DNA from: Locusta migratoria
Taxonomy: Eukaryota; Arthropoda; Insecta; Orthoptera; Acrididae
Length of the DNA: 64,000 bases
Assembly (NCBI GenBank): GCA_026315105.1
Contig: CM048745.1
Location: 786,327,390-786,391,389, forward strand
Direction: 5' to 3'
Shown: positions 43,522 through 55,544 of the stretch, piece by piece
Numbering within the stretch: the first letter of the stretch is position 1
How the letters are laid out: the number at the start of each line of letters is the position of its first letter
Program-made: the position numbers and the translations under genes
Notes under the pieces: generated by a model
Databases searched by the model: none
The model's input: the letters and a program-made list of their open reading frames with translations, nothing else
What the model was told of the DNA's origin: nothing

Positions 43522-43920
43522 GTTAGTGGCTACGTGGGACTAATTACAGTTTGGAAGCGTAATGACAGCGTTGCTTCCAAAATGGATTTTTCGAGTACAT
43601 GGTTTTAGCTTGTCGTTTTGTAGAACTTACATAAAGAAGTATTTTTTCTTCCCAGGCCTACTAGATGATTAGATGGCTCAGCAATTTCACTGTGGTTTGT
43701 TCGTCTATTGTATTCCTTTCAGTCCGCCTCCGCAGCTCTTCACCTTGATCGTTTTGGAAAACTGTAATTGACTTTTTAATTCTGTTTTCTTTTATTTATA
43801 TATAATACTGTTTACGATCTTATTGTGGGCAGTGTATCCTGTTTTTGTGTACTACTTCTAAATTAGCGGTAGAGCTGTTATTCCACTGCCTGGAAGGAAG
43901 GGTGCTATTCTGCGATAACT

Positions 43921-44122
43921 TTATCAAATGTTCAAATGTTTGTTAAGGTTATGGGACTTAACTGCGGGGTCATCGGTCCCTAAACTTACAAACTACTTCT
44001 AATCTAACTTATACTAAAGACAATACATACATCCATGCCAGAGAGAGGATTCGAATCCCCGACGGGGAACGGCCTCGCGCATCGGCGCATAGAGCCTCAA
44101 TTCGCTCGGCCACTGCGCAGCG
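43921..44122 (-). mobile_element. tRNA-derived SINE (family 1, second subfamily)
   Basis: Reverse copy with TTCAAATGTTTGTTAAGG tail, GAGGATTCGAATCCCCGACG B-box (plus strand) and GCTCGGCCACTGCGCAGC head. Short direct repeat GCGATAAC near both ends (43912 and 44123). Confidence 0.88.
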
Positions 44123-44399
44123 GCGATAACAAATGTACTTATTTGTGGACTGTTAAAAGGCACTAACCGATGGGCTTAAAATGTACTTCGCCGCTGCAGT
44201 TGAGAATTTGACTCTTATGTACTAACAATGCACTTCAATCATTTCTTTGAATGTGTATGGCGTACGGTATGAACAATTTATAATTAATTGTTTGATTTAT
44301 TCTAATGTTTTTATGCTTGATTGTGCAAAACTCTTCTCCATATGATTCTGTATTTTAACTTATTACATGATGATAGACCACGCACGAAACAGGTCTGTT

Positions 44400-44592
44400 T
44401 GTATTTGTAAATCTATCGGACTCAACTGCTGGGTTATTAGTCCGTAGCTTACAAACAACTTAAACTAAGGTAAACTAACCTAAGGACAACACAAACACAC
44501 ATGCCCGAAGGGGCACTCGAACCCCTGACGGCGAACGGCTGCGCGCACCGCAGCATTACCTCCCCATGCGCATGGCTAATCCGACGCGGCAC
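44400..44592 (-). mobile_element. tRNA-derived SINE (third subfamily)
   Basis: Reverse copy: TGTATTTGTAAATCTATCGG, TAGTCCGTAGCTTACAAAC, GGGGCACTCGAACCCCTGAC, and a head with GCATGGCTAATCCGACGCGG. The body carries 'CGGACT...AGTCCG' instead of 'GGGACTGATGACC', as at 57165-57360. Confidence 0.85.
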
Positions 44593-45043
44593 GAAATAGG
44601 TATTAAAGATATTGTATTCGTATAATACATAGCAACTAGTGATAATTAATTTAGTATACTGTGAGAACCAGAATTGTCGCATGACTCATGTGCGACTTCA
44701 AATCGTTTTTTGTAATCACAGTCCAGCAAGTATGACGATAAATCGTAGAATCCAGCGAAAGCGTTGAAATGCTGTTCGTTGCGCGGGAAGGGTACAAGTG
44801 GCGAATTGGAGAACTCTGATCATAAATTGTGACAAATCGCTACTAAGAATGGAAGATACCGGAGAGCTGCAGCAGTCTCCCTGCAGTCCCAAGCCGGTCA
44901 AAGGGGATGTAGTTTTCTTCGCTGAAAGTCATCTGGAGTAGATGGTAATTTTGCGACTTATTTCGACAGTGTCTCTGATGAGCAGGGATAATGAAGAGTT
45001 CCAGAAAGCGTACGATGCATAGAAATTATGTAAATGTTGAAGG

Positions 45044-46053
45044 GTGGCATTGAAGCAAGCAGGAGTAAAATATAGGGCGCGTAAGGTTATTTACAACTTG
45101 TACAAAAACCAGACAGCGATTGTCAGAGTTGAAGGGCATGAAAGGGATGCAGTGGTTGGCGAGGGAGTAAGACAGGGTTGTAGCCTTTCTCCAATGTTAT
45201 TCAATTTGTACATTGAGCAAGCTACAAAGGAAATCAAGGAGAAATTTGGAGAAGGAATTAATGTTCAGGGTGAAGAATTAAAAACTTTGTGTTTTGCCGA
45301 CGACATAGTAATTTTGTCAGAGACAGCAAAGGACCTGGAAGAGCGGTTGAATGGAATGGAGAGTGTACTGAAAGGTGCATATAAGATGAATGTTAACAAG
45401 ACCAAAAGTAGGGTAGTGGAGAGCACTCTAAGAAAATCAGTCAATGCTGAAGGAATTAGATTAGGTAACGAAACAATGAAGGAGGTAGGTGAGTTTTGTT
45501 ACTTGGGCAGTAAAATAACAAATGATGGTCGCAGTACAGAGGATATAAAATGCAGAATGGCAATGGGTAAAAAAGCGTTCTTGAAAAAGACTAATTTGTT
45601 AACATCGAATATTGATTTAAGCCTAAGAAAGTCCTTTCTGAAGGCATTTGTGTGGAGTGTTGCCTTGTATGTTAGTGAAACATGGACGATAAACAATGCG
45701 GACAGGAAGAGGATAGAGTCTTTTGAAACGTGAAGATTAGGTGGATGGATCACGTAACTAATGATGAGGTACTGAACAGAATTGGGGAGAAAAGGAATTT
45801 CTGGCATACCTTGACTAAAAGAAGGGATCGTTTGGTAGGACACATTCTTAGACATCAAGGAATTTTGAATTAAACGTTGGAGGGAAGTGTGTGCGGTAAA
45901 AACCGCAAAGGAAGACCAAGAGATGGATACGGTAAGCAGATTCAAATGGATGTAGGTTGCCGTTCTTATGAGGAGATGAAGAGGCTTGCTCAGGATAGGG
46001 TATTGTGGAGAGCTGAATCAAACCAGTCTCCGGACTGAAGACCAAAACAACAA
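45044..46053 (+). mobile_element. LINE family C (RTE clade), 5'-truncated
   Basis: An open frame of 229 codons (45044-45733) reads VIYNLYKNQTAIVRVEGHER, VRQGCSLSPMLFNLYIEQAT, the intact catalytic block LCFADDIVILSETAKDLEER, IRLGNETMKEVGEFCYLGSK and FVWSVALYVSETWTI. After 45733 a small deletion and a stop break the C-terminal part (normally 'WCYRRMLKIRW'), which continues to LVGHILRHQ and the ACAACAACAG end near 46053. N-terminal RT and endonuclease are missing. Confidence 0.88.
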
Positions 46054-46073
46054 CAGTATTGAAACGTAAATGT

Positions 46074-46261
46074 ATGTACATGCATGTTACTTAACTACTG
46101 AGGATATCAGTCCTTAGGCTTAAAATGTAATTAAAGTAACTTGAACTAACATAAGGACAACAGACAACCCCCTGCCACAGGGAGTACTCGAACCTCTGAC
46201 GGTGAGCAACCGTGCGTTTCGATGCAAGGCGCCTTCGAGCCCTCGGCCATTCAGCGCGGCC
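46074..46261 (-). mobile_element. tRNA-derived SINE (diverged)
   Basis: Reverse copy: TGTTACTTAACTACTGAGGA, TCAGTCCTTAGGCTTAAAAT, GAGTACTCGAACCTCTGACG (plus strand of the B-box), head CCATTCAGCGCGGCC. It lies 20 bp after an RTE LINE end. Confidence 0.8.
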
Positions 46262-46369
46262 TTAGAAAGAGATTTAAGTCGTTGTAACTTTTCAAAGTAC
46301 CATAACCGTTTCCTGCCCAAGCTATCTAATATTACATTATATAACTTTATGTTTGGTTATTTTACTATG

Positions 46370-48612
46370 TTGTTGTTGTTGTGGTCTTCAGTCCGGAGAC
46401 TGGTTTGATGCAGCTCTCCACAATACCCTATCCTGAGCAACCTCTTCATCTCCACATAAGAACGGCAACCTACATCTGTCTGAATCTGCTTACTGTATCC
46501 ATCTCTTGGTCTTCCTCTGCGATTTTTTCCCCACGCACATCCCTCCAACGCTAAATTCACAATTCCTTGATGTCTAAGAATGTGTCCTACCAATCTATCC
46601 CTTCTTTTAGTCAAGGTATGCCGGAAATTCCTTTTCTCCCCAATTCTGTTCAGTACCTCCTCATTAGTTACGCGATCCACCCACCTAATCTTCAGCATTC
46701 TTCTGTAGCACCAAATTTCAAAAGCCTCAATCCTCTTCCTGTCCGCACTGTTTATCGTCCATGTCTCACTCCCATACAAGGCAACACTCCATACAAATGC
46801 CTTCAGTAAGGACTTCCTTAGGCTTAAATCAATGTTCGAGGTTAACAAATTTCTCTTTTTCAAGAACGCTTTTCTACCCATTGCCATTCTGCATTTTATA
46901 TCCTCTGTACTGCGACCATCATTTGTTATTTTACTGCCCAAGTAACAAAACTCACCTACCTCCTTCATTGTTTCGTTACCTAATCTAATTCCTTCAGCAT
47001 TGCCTGATTTTCTTAGACTGCACTCCACTACCCTACTTTTGGTACATCTTATATGCACCTTTCAGCACACTCTCCATTCCGTTCAACCGCTCTTCCAGGT
47101 CCTTTGCTGTCTCTGACAGAATTACTATGTCGTCGGCAAAACGCAAAGTTTTTAATTCTTCACCCTGAACTTTAATTCCTTCTCCAAATTTCTCCTTGCT
47201 TTCCTTTATAGCTTGCTCAATGTACAAATTGAATAAAAATCGAGAAAGACTACAACCCTGTCTTACACCATTTCCAACCACTGCATCCCTTTCATGCCCT
47301 TCAACTCTGACAACCGCTGTCTGGCTTTGTACAAGTTGTAAATAACCTTACGCTCCCTATATTTTACTCCTGCTTGCTTCAGAACTTGAAAGAGTTTATT
47401 CCAATCAACATTATCAAAAGCCTTCTCCAAATCTACAAAAGCTATAAATGTAGGTTTGCCTTTTCTTAATCTATCTTCTACGATAAGCCGTAAAGTGCGT
47501 ATTGCCTCCCGTGTCCCTACATTTCTCCTGAACCCAAACTGATCTTCCCCGAGGTCGGCTTCTACCAGCTTTTCCATCCTTCTGTATACAATTCGTGTTA
47601 ATATTTTGCAACCATGACTTATTAAACTAATGGTTCTATAGTTTTCACACCTGTCTGCACCTGATTTCTTTGGAATGGGGAATATAAGATTTTTGTTAAA
47701 GTCTGAGGGTATTTCGCCTGTCTCATACATCTTACACACCAGGTGAAACAGGTTTGTCTTGGCTGGTTCTCCCAGAGACTTCAGTAGCTCTGAGGGAATA
47801 TCATCTACTCCAGGGGCCTTGTTTCGACTTAGGTCTTTCAGGGCTCTGTGAAATTCTTCTCTCAGTACAGTATCTCCTATTTCATCTTCATCTACATCCT
47901 CTTCCCTTCCTACAATATTGTCTCGAAGTTCATTGCCTTTGTAGAGCCCCTCTATATACTCTTTCCACCTTTCAGCTTTCCCTTCTTTGCTGAGAACTGG
48001 TTTTCCATCAGTGTCCTTGATATTCATAGAGCTGTTTTTCTTATCTCCAAATGTTTCTTTTATTTTCCTGTAGGCTGTATCTATTTTTCCCCTATTTATA
48101 CATTCTTCTACATCCTTGCATTTGCCTTCTAGCCACTCCTGCTTAGCCATTTTGCACTTCCTGTCAATCTCATTTCTTAGTCGTCTGTACTCCATTTTTC
48201 CTGTTTCATTTACTGCATTTTTATATTTTCTCCTTTCATCGATTAAATTTAGTATCTCCTGTGATATCCAAGGATTTTTTGTAGGTCTTGCCTTACTACC
48301 TATTTTGTCCTCTGCTACCTTCACTATTTCATCTCTCAATTTTACCCATTCCTCCTCTACTGTTTTATTTTCCCCTGTTTCTGTCAATTGTTGCCTAAAG
48401 CTCCCTCTGAAATTCTTTAGAACCTCAGGTTCCTTCAATTTATCCAGGTCCCATCTCCTTATTTTCCTATCTTTTTGCAGTTTCCTTAGTTTCAGCCTAC
48501 AGTTCATAACCAACAAGTTATGGTCAGAGTCTATATCTGCCCCTGGGTATGTCTTAATTTTACTATACCGCTCGGAATTTGTATCTGACGGGAGGCGTGC
48601 TTAGGTAATTCT
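46370..48612 (-). mobile_element. LINE family C (RTE clade), best-preserved copy
   Basis: The minus-strand RTE LINE starts at its (CAA)n 3' end near 46370. A 417-codon frame (48516-47263) covers the linker after the endonuclease and the RT fingers/palm: LSRNKAPGVDDIPSELLKSL, NLIFPIPKKSGADRCENYRT, ADLGEDQFGFRRNVGTREAI and FIAFVDLEKAFDNVDWNKLF (motif A with catalytic Asp). A single-base deletion in the lysine/asparagine codons after YNLYK (near 47326) shifts the frame; RQGCSLSRFLFNLYIEQAIK and the intact LRFADDIVILSETAKDLEER follow. A second shift, from a net 11-bp loss near 47045, precedes the C-terminal part down to LVGHILRHQGIVNLALEGCA. Both catalytic motifs are retained; only the two indels and the 5' truncation visibly inactivate it. 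Confidence 0.92.
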
Positions 48613-48630
48613 GGCAGTGCGGTGTTCACT

Positions 48631-48712
48631 GTATCCCCAGTAGTGTAGTGGTCAGCGCAAATGCCTAGAAAGCAGCAGACCCGGGTTGGAATCGCGGCTG
48701 CGTACATATTTT
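48631..48712 (+). repeat. tRNA-like repeat head
   Basis: ATCCCCAGTAGTGTAGTGGT, CAGCGCAAATGCCTAGAAAG, then CAGACCCGGGTTGGAATCGC and GGCTGCGTACA. The B-box is good; the acceptor arm is not a clean 7-bp stem. More likely a tRNA-derived SINE head than a gene. Confidence 0.5.
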
Positions 48713-48897
48713 CAGCTTTGCCCATTCGCAGTTGATGTCATATATTCTCATAATATGAACTCGCTAAAATAATACAAAAATTTACCAATGTTAGAATGCT
48801 CACAACAGTGTCTTTTTTTGAAAATAATGCGAAAAACGCATGTTACACGTTGTTTACTGCTCTCTTTTAGCAGAGATATTCAATATTCTCGATAAGC

Positions 48898-49080
48898 AAA
48901 ATGTTCAAATGTTTGTAGAGCTTAAGGGACTTAACTGTGGGGTCATCAGTCCGTAAACATACAAACTACTTATGAACAGCCGTATACTACAATCATGCCA
49001 GAGGATTCGAACCCCCGAAGGGGAATGGCCTCGTGCATCGTAGCATAGAGCCTCAATGCGCTCGGCCGCTCCGCCGCGGC
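48898..49080 (-). mobile_element. tRNA-derived SINE (family 1, second subfamily)
   Basis: Reverse copy with a perfect 11-bp target-site duplication TCTCGATAAGC (48887-48897 and 49081-49091). The interval between body and B-box is shortened. Confidence 0.94.
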
Positions 49081-49091
49081 TCTCGATAAGC

Positions 49092-49682
49092 GAGTTTCAT
49101 GTGTTACATCAGAGGGAACACAAGTCAGACATCAGAACCTGTTTTATGACGCTGGAAATGGGCAGGGATTTTAAGTCCCTACTGGCAGTGTAGGGTTAAC
49201 AATGACGAAAACGCATTGGTTTGTGGAAAAGCTCTGTAAACAACAAAATAAAAAATGAGTAAAACAGTTGACAGTAGCTGGGTTTTTAGGCACACACCCC
49301 GCCCACATGCGCACCCTCAGCCGCACGTCCTGTCACAAAGTGAGTCCCAGAGGTGGGGCTGGCACAGTAAGCCGCGGCTGACTGCTGTGCTAACCGCCGG
49401 CGCCTCGTCGCCGCTGCAGGCAGCAAACGCGTACCCTGAGCCTGACAGATGTCGGCCATCTCCTGCCGCTGCCCGCCTGTGAGCCTCGTGTCCTGCGAGC
49501 ACGGCGGCAGTCCGCCGCCTCACCGCATCCTAGCACCCACAACCACGTGCTCTCTCTCTCTATCTGCCGTTCCTCAGTCAGTTATCGCAGGTCAATTTAC
49601 TTTTGTCGATGATGATGCAGTATACAGGAATCTTATTTCCTGACTAGAGATTTAAAAATACGGTTTCACACTGCTGAATTCA
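49092..49682. other. GC-richer stretch without supported gene
   Basis: 49255-49530 is GC-rich, with open frames on both strands rich in Ala/Arg/Pro/His and no family resemblance. No repeat hallmarks. Confidence 0.35.
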
Positions 49683-49694
49683 GAAATATGTCGT

Positions 49695-49891
49695 GCCGGC
49701 CGCGGTGGCCGAGAGTACTGAGGCGCTCCAGTCACGGTCTGCACGGCCACTAGGTCGGGGGTTCGAATCCCCCCTCGGGTATGCATATTTGTGCCGTCCT
49801 TCGTCTTAGCTAGTTTATAAGTAGTTTGTAAGCTTAGGGACTGATGACCCCGTAGTTAAGTTCCATAAGTTCTACAAACATTTGAACATTT
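49695..49891 (+). mobile_element. tRNA-derived SINE (family 1)
   Basis: Complete copy with head CCGGCCGCGGTGGCCGAGAG. Flanks GAAATATGTCGT (49683-49694) and GAAGTATGTCGT (49892-49903) form a 12-bp duplication with one difference. Confidence 0.94.
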
Positions 49892-49903
49892 GAAGTATGT
49901 CGT

Positions 49904-50626
49904 TTTAAACTGTTCAATACAATACGTGATTCAGAAGAGTTGTTCACTTCGGCCTGGGTGAAAGGCAACTCGCAATACCATACGGCAATGTGAACTGCAT
50001 AAACTTCAGGCGCTATCATACGGGAACGAACGGAGTGAATGCGGAAACGACTAGAAGAGAACTGGGGTGATAGCCGACAGGTTTACATGAAGCCAAACAG
50101 TGCAGACACTGATCAGTTCCTGTTAGGCTGAGGTACTACCCGAAAAATATTGCGTCATCAGATGAACATTATATTCAATCAAATTAACATACCTAACAAA
50201 TCTAATTAACCCATTCTAACATTTTCTTCTGCGGACCAGTTCTGGTTCATTCTTCAACAACGACTTATTAAATTTAACCTATCTAGACAATGAAAGATGT
50301 AATTGTACACAAAATGTTGTTTTGACTTCATCCATTTATCTACCATCCTGCAAAGTCTGAGGGATTCATAGAAGGTTAAAGAAGTTACGCTTCAAAACCT
50401 CTAGAAATAACCGTTGTTTGCACAGAAAATCCAACAGTGCATATATAATAGTGCCATTGGCTAAGGAATAATTTCAACTCAAATGACATCTTATGCAAAA
50501 TCAATTAATAGGTTCGCCCAATTATCTTGGACGGCAGCTCCGATTCGTTGTTTAAACTTTGGTTATACATCTTTACTCAGCTACAGCAAAATAAACGTTC
50601 ATGCAATGAGGTTTTATTTTGTGTGT
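49904..50626. other. no supported gene
   Basis: AT-rich sequence, nothing recognised. Confidence 0.4.
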
Positions 50627-52146
50627 ACATCTACATGGCATACTCTGCAAATTACATTTTAGTGCCAGGGAGAGGGTTCATCGAACCACCTTTATACTAT
50701 TCACCTCCTATTCCGTTCTCGAATAGCGCGCGCGAAGAAAGAACATCTACATACATACTTCGCAGTCCGCCGTAAGGTGCGTGGCGGAGGGTACACTGTA
50801 CCACTAGACATTTCATTTCATATTTCCACTCCCAAAAAGAACGAGGAAAAAAAGAATGCCTATATGCCTCCGGACGAGCCCTAATATTTCTTATCTTGTC
50901 TGTGTGATCACTACGCGAAATATAAGTAGGCGGCAGCAAGATCGTACTACACTCAGCTTCAAATTCCGGCCTCTAAATTTCTTTAACAGAAATTCACGAA
51001 AAGAACGTCGTCTTTCCTCCAGCGGTCCCCAATTAAGTTGCCGGAGCATTTCCATGACACTCGCGCATTGGTCGAACCTGCCAGTAACAAACCTAGCTGC
51101 TCGCCTCTGAAGTGCTTCTATGTCTTCCTTTAAGCTGATCTGCTGCAGGTCCCAAACACTTGAGCAATACTCAAAACATGTTCGTACAAGCGTTTTATAC
51201 GCGGTCTCCTTTACAGATGAAGTACATCTTCCCAAATTTCTCCCAATAAACCGAAGTCGGCTGTCCGTCTTACTCACAACTGTCCTTACATGTTCGTTGC
51301 CATTTCATATCGCTCTGCAATGTTACGCCTAGATATTGGAATTACGCGACAGCATCAAGATGATCACTACTGATGCTATATTAGAATATTATGGGATTGT
51401 TTTTCCTACTCATGCGCATCACCTTACATTTTTCTACATTGAGAGCTAGTTGCAATTCTTCGCACCAACTAGATATTTTGTCCAAGTCAAAAACGACACC
51501 CTCCCATACACCACAGCATCATCAACAAACAGCCGCAAATTACAACTTACTCTGTCCATCAGTTCATTTATATTGATAGTAGCGATCCTATCACACTCCC
51601 CTGGGGCACGTCTGACGATACACTCGTCTCTGATGAACACTCGCCGTGGAGAACAACGTACTGCATTCAATCACTTAGGAAGTCTTCCAGACAGTCACAA
51701 ATCTGTGAACCTATTCCGTAAGCTCGTATCTTCGCTAGCAGTCTGAAGTGTGGCACCGCGTCGAACGCCTTTTTGAAGTCGAAAAGTTCGAGTTCTGATT
51801 TCTCGTATTTTATTCTGATGGTCATTTCTACCTATATGGGTGGTAGTCAACAATATATTTCTGCATTCGGAGGAGAATGTTGGTGATTGGAGTTTCGTAA
51901 ATAGACCACGCCGCAGCGATAACTGCCGTTGTTGTAATGATTCCCATCCCAGGTCCTGTATAATTTCCGTGACGCTGTGTCCCCTGTATTCTGACAATAC
52001 AAAACGAGCTGCCCTTCCTTGAACTCTTTCGATGTCGTCCGTCAAACCCATCTGATAAGGATCCCACACTGGGCAGCAATACTCCAAAAAAGGACGGACA
52101 AGTGTAGTGTATGCAGTCTCTTTAATAGTTCTGTTGCATCTTTTAA
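50627..52146 (-). mobile_element. LINE family A copy interrupted by LINE family B
   Basis: The 3' part of a minus-strand family-A element (50627-50744: ACATCTACATGGCATACTCT at the end, GAATAGCGCGCGCGAAGAAA inside) resumes at 51786-52146 (GTTCGAGTTCTGATTTCTCG to TTCTGTTGCATC), coding for MEYCCPVWDPYQMGLTDDIE, RVQGRAARFVLSEYRG and SPTFSSECRNILLTTTHIGR. The intervening 1.04 kb is a family-B element. A short piece of A sequence at the junction is missing. Confidence 0.85.
50745..51784 (-). mobile_element. LINE family B copy nested in LINE A
   Basis: Minus strand, 3' end at 50745 (ATCTACATACATACTTCGCA on the plus strand). It encodes LQQISLKEDIEALQRRAARF, RFIGRNLGRCTSSVKETAYK, the catalytic block LRLFVDDAVVYGRVSFL (FADD changed to FVDD) and GSVIG-type motif-B remnants, with an internal deletion between the catalytic block and the C-terminal part. 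5'-truncated in the motif A/B region at 51784. Confidence 0.85.
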
Positions 52147-52149
52147 TTC

Positions 52150-53040
52150 ATCTATTATATGCCTCGATAATCTCAGTTGAAGTTTGTAACCTCTGCACAC
52201 TATAATATCTTTGTAACTGCGATGCAGCATCTTTGACCAATGAGGCGGGCGGTTGATCGGCTACGATTCACGTGCCGAGCTTGCTTAGTTGGATTATGTA
52301 CCAACGTATCCTGCTAGAGGGTGATGAAATTTCATTTGATATTGGAAGAGTAATTTTGTATTAAGAGGACGAGAATATTTGTATGGAACGGTATCGTACA
52401 AACTATTGTAATCACCATAATTAATGAGTCAACAACAGATATATGTTTCTTTAGGAAAAATAAACACAGTAATGATTACCATGTTACCATTCAGCATTTT
52501 TCTATTTCTGTTGCATGGTACGTGTTGAGTTTATGATTTTCTTCAAATATAAATGTTCAAATACCAATAAAGTAATCAGTTATTGCCACTGAAATCTAAT
52601 TTCTAAAAGTAATGCTCATAAAAGCACAGATTATTTTATAAGTATAAAATTACAGGTGGACTGACGCAGAGTCGCAGCTCCCATTGTTTCATTTTGTATG
52701 TGTGTGATGAAAACAGTATTATAGGGCCTAATTAACTTAGTACGTTGCGCATGTATGTTTAGAAAGACTGGTGATTTTATAGAATGTTTACCGGGCTATG
52801 AGTGTTTAATATTTTTTGGCAAACGGGAAGCAAAGAAATAATGCTGTTCCAGCTCTGTGATAGATTTTTATAAGTTCAGTTTGTGACAGAGTTTCACCAG
52901 ATTTTTTCAGGCAGATTTAATTAGAGCTTTTAAATAGCGACCTATAAACAAGAAACTTTCTCCTCACTATCATTTAGAAACCTCCAAGGATAGAAGAGTT
53001 AGTGAAACGTACCTTCGGTCAGAGGTGTGGGATCTCTTCA
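52150..53040. other. no supported gene
   Basis: AT-rich. The last part may be the 5' flank of the DUF659/hAT-like element. Confidence 0.4.
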
Positions 53041-53954
53041 ATGTACGGAAAGTTGACGGTAGGAGACACGCAACATTTAAATATTGTAACACCACACGTC
53101 GTAACGCCTTGGCACACGATTAAAGCAACAACTTACCAGATGCGATCTGTGCCCTCAGTCTGTTAAACGTATAGCTTCAGATGATACATAGCAGGTGAAA
53201 AGGAGCAAAACGGATATGCCAACAAATACTGGGGTGCAGAATATTGACGAAGCAGGGACTGCGTCTTCATCTACGCTATCGTCATTGCCTTCTGGTTCTG
53301 CTCTCAGTGAACAGCGTATAACAGAATCACAACAACAACCTTCAACACCTGGGCATAAAGATACCCAACCAGCAAGTTATGGTGATATTGATGAAGCCAT
53401 TGCAAGAGCAATATATGCTTCAACTGCTCCACTTTGGTGAATTCGAAATACTGGCGGAAAGCATTGCAGAAACTACGGCCCACCTATGAGCCTTCTAGTC
53501 CCCCCCCTGCTTAGCACAGCTTTGTTTTCTGCCGAGTGTAAACGTGTGAAGACGTTTGTCTCAAGGAAGTTGGAGCGCCAACTGCCTTGCATTGATTTCG
53601 GATGGATGGACCGACGTATGAGGGAACAGTGTCGTTAACGTCATTGTAACAACACATCAGCCAATATTCTATAACAGTGTACGAACTGGCGAGGAAAAAG
53701 GAACTGCACAGTATATTACTTCACAATTAACGGAAGACGTTCATGAGATAGGAGCGGAGTGGTTCACAACAGTGGTCACTGATAATGCGCGAAATAACCG
53801 TGCTGCGTGAAAAATAGTAGAGGAGGAATATACACACATAACTTCCATAGGTTGCGCAGCACATATGTTCAAGTTACTAATAAAGTACACAATGTCATTG
53901 AAAACGCTGGAAGAGTTCTTCAGTTTAGCGAAGAAAATAGTAAATGTCTTTAAG

Positions 53955-54354
53955 GAGCAGCATTGAGAAGGTTCAGAGAAGGGCAGCTCGTTTTGTTTTA
54001 TCACGTTACGGGGGGTAGGAGGGGGGGAAGCGTCACGGAAATGTTGCAGGAATTGGGGTGGAAATCATTAAAAGAAAGACGTTATTCATTGCGGCGTGAT
54101 CTGTTTGCGAAGTTTCAGTCACCGACATTTAGTTCTGAATGTGAAAATATTTTGCTAGCACCCACCTACTTAGGGAGACATGACCGTGCCAATAAAATAA
54201 GAGAAGTCAGATCGAAAACGGAACGATTACTGTGTTCTTTCTTCCCGCGCGCTATTGGAGAATGGAACGGTAGAGAAACGTTATGAAAGTGGTTAATGAA
54301 CCCTCTGCCAGGCACTTGAATGTGATTTGCAGAGTATCTATGTAGATGTAGATG
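53955..54354 (+). mobile_element. LINE family A-like, 5'-truncated, in the hAT-like gene
   Basis: SIEKVQRRAARFVLSRY, a purine-rich slip (GGGGGGTAGGAGGGGGG), SVTEMLQELGWKSLKERRYS, SPTFSSECENILLAPTYLGR, ERLLCSFFPRAIGEWNGR, 3' UTR CCTCTGCCAGGCACTTGAAT and the (TGTAGA)n end. The family-A sequence differs systematically from other copies (KERRYSLRRDL against QQRRLSLRRGL), so it is a second subfamily, shared with 24690-24927 and 61900-62100. Confidence 0.88.
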
Positions 54355-54470
54355 CCCCCATGCTTCATTGAAAACAAAACAAAGGGAAAAATACGGCAAA
54401 ACTTCTGTGATACTAACGCTTCCATCTCCAACACGTTGGGCAGGTACAGTCCTTTGTTTGGACAGCTTAA

Positions 54471-54657
54471 AAATGTTCAAATGTTTGTATAGTCTATGGG
54501 AATTAACTACAGGGTCATCAGTCCCTAAACTTACAAACTACTTACGAACTAGGACGGCACAAATATCCATGCCCGAGGGGGGATTCGAACCCCCGACCGT
54601 AGTGGCCGTGCAGACCGTGACTGGAGCGCCTCAGTCCCCTCGGCCACCGCGGCCGGC
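54471..54657 (-). mobile_element. tRNA-derived SINE (family 1) in the hAT-like gene
   Basis: Complete reverse copy with a perfect 12-bp target-site duplication TTGGACAGCTTA (54459-54470 and 54658-54669). Removing it restores continuous DUF659-element sequence. Confidence 0.97.
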
Positions 54658-55544
54658 TTGGACAGCTTACCTAAGAATGAAGAGACTGTGTTAGAAACAA
54701 TAGTTTGTCCACATGTTCAGTGCGACGAAGCACTTAAATCTTCTGTGTTAGCAGACGAAACATGGCAACAGTTTGAGGAGGCATGCCGTATCTTGCGATC
54801 AATGTCGTAAGCCATACGCAGGGTTGAAGCTGGTAATGCTTTACTGTCGGATGTACACGATGCCTTTGATGGATTATCTAGGGAGGTATATAATGTGCGT
54901 CTAGGGTGTAATACACTTTCTGAAGCAGAGAAAGCATCGATCATAGAAGCTGTGAGCTGAAGGCACACGTTTGCATTTAAAGCCATGCATGCTGCAGCTA
55001 ATATGATGGATTCACGTTTTAAGGGGGAAACCTTTAATAAAGAGGAGGATATGCAGTCTCTAGACTACATCTTAAGATTGAGTGAAGTGTTGGGATATGA
55101 CAGTGGTGTTATCGTGGGAAGTTTTACGTCAATGTTGGTGGCGGAAGGCATTTTCCAACAACACAGCCTATGGTCTGTAGCAAAACATATATGTCCGTCT
55201 GCATAGTGGAAAGGCTTTGTACGAAACGACCTTTGTGTTCACTTATTTCCAGAGTTTTTAATGTACCGCCTTTCTCAGCGGCAAGTGAGTGTAACTAGTT
55301 AGCTCATGGATGTACTCACACACCATTACGAAACAGTCTCCAGATACAACCGAAAAACTGGTGAATATACAGCGGAGCCTCAGCTACATGGGTGACTCAC
55401 AACCAATCGACACGTTGCTGTTATCGTGGGAGGAGGAATCTGATTAATATTATGATAAGATACTACCGGAATGTATATTTGTATTTGTTCCACTGACTGG
55501 AAGTGTTTGTTCGTTCCACAGATATGTTTATTATGGCCAACTAG

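Larger units (their letters stand above)
53050..55425 (+). pseudogene. hAT-like transposase with DUF659 domain, broken by two insertions
   Basis: A BED-finger-like start (ATFKYCNTTRRNALAH at about 53071) is followed by a Ser/Thr/Gln-rich linker (53195-53440) ending ASYGDIDEAIARAIYASTAP. The DUF659 region (about 53450-53955) reads TGWTD-like sequence, then VNVIVTTHQPIFYNSVRTGE, ITSQLTEDVHEIGAEWFTTV, VTDNARNN, SIGCAAHMFKLLIKYTMSLK. Then come a LINE (53955-54354), a short stretch (TRWAGTVLCL), a SINE (54471-54657), and a C-terminal part: DETWQQFEEACRILRSMS, DGLSREVYNV, ANMMDSRFKGETFNKEEDMQ. In-frame stops occur (for example in 'MS*AIRR'). The VTDNA..N and GCAAH.. blocks are hallmarks of this family. 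Dead element, not a host gene. Confidence 0.78.
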
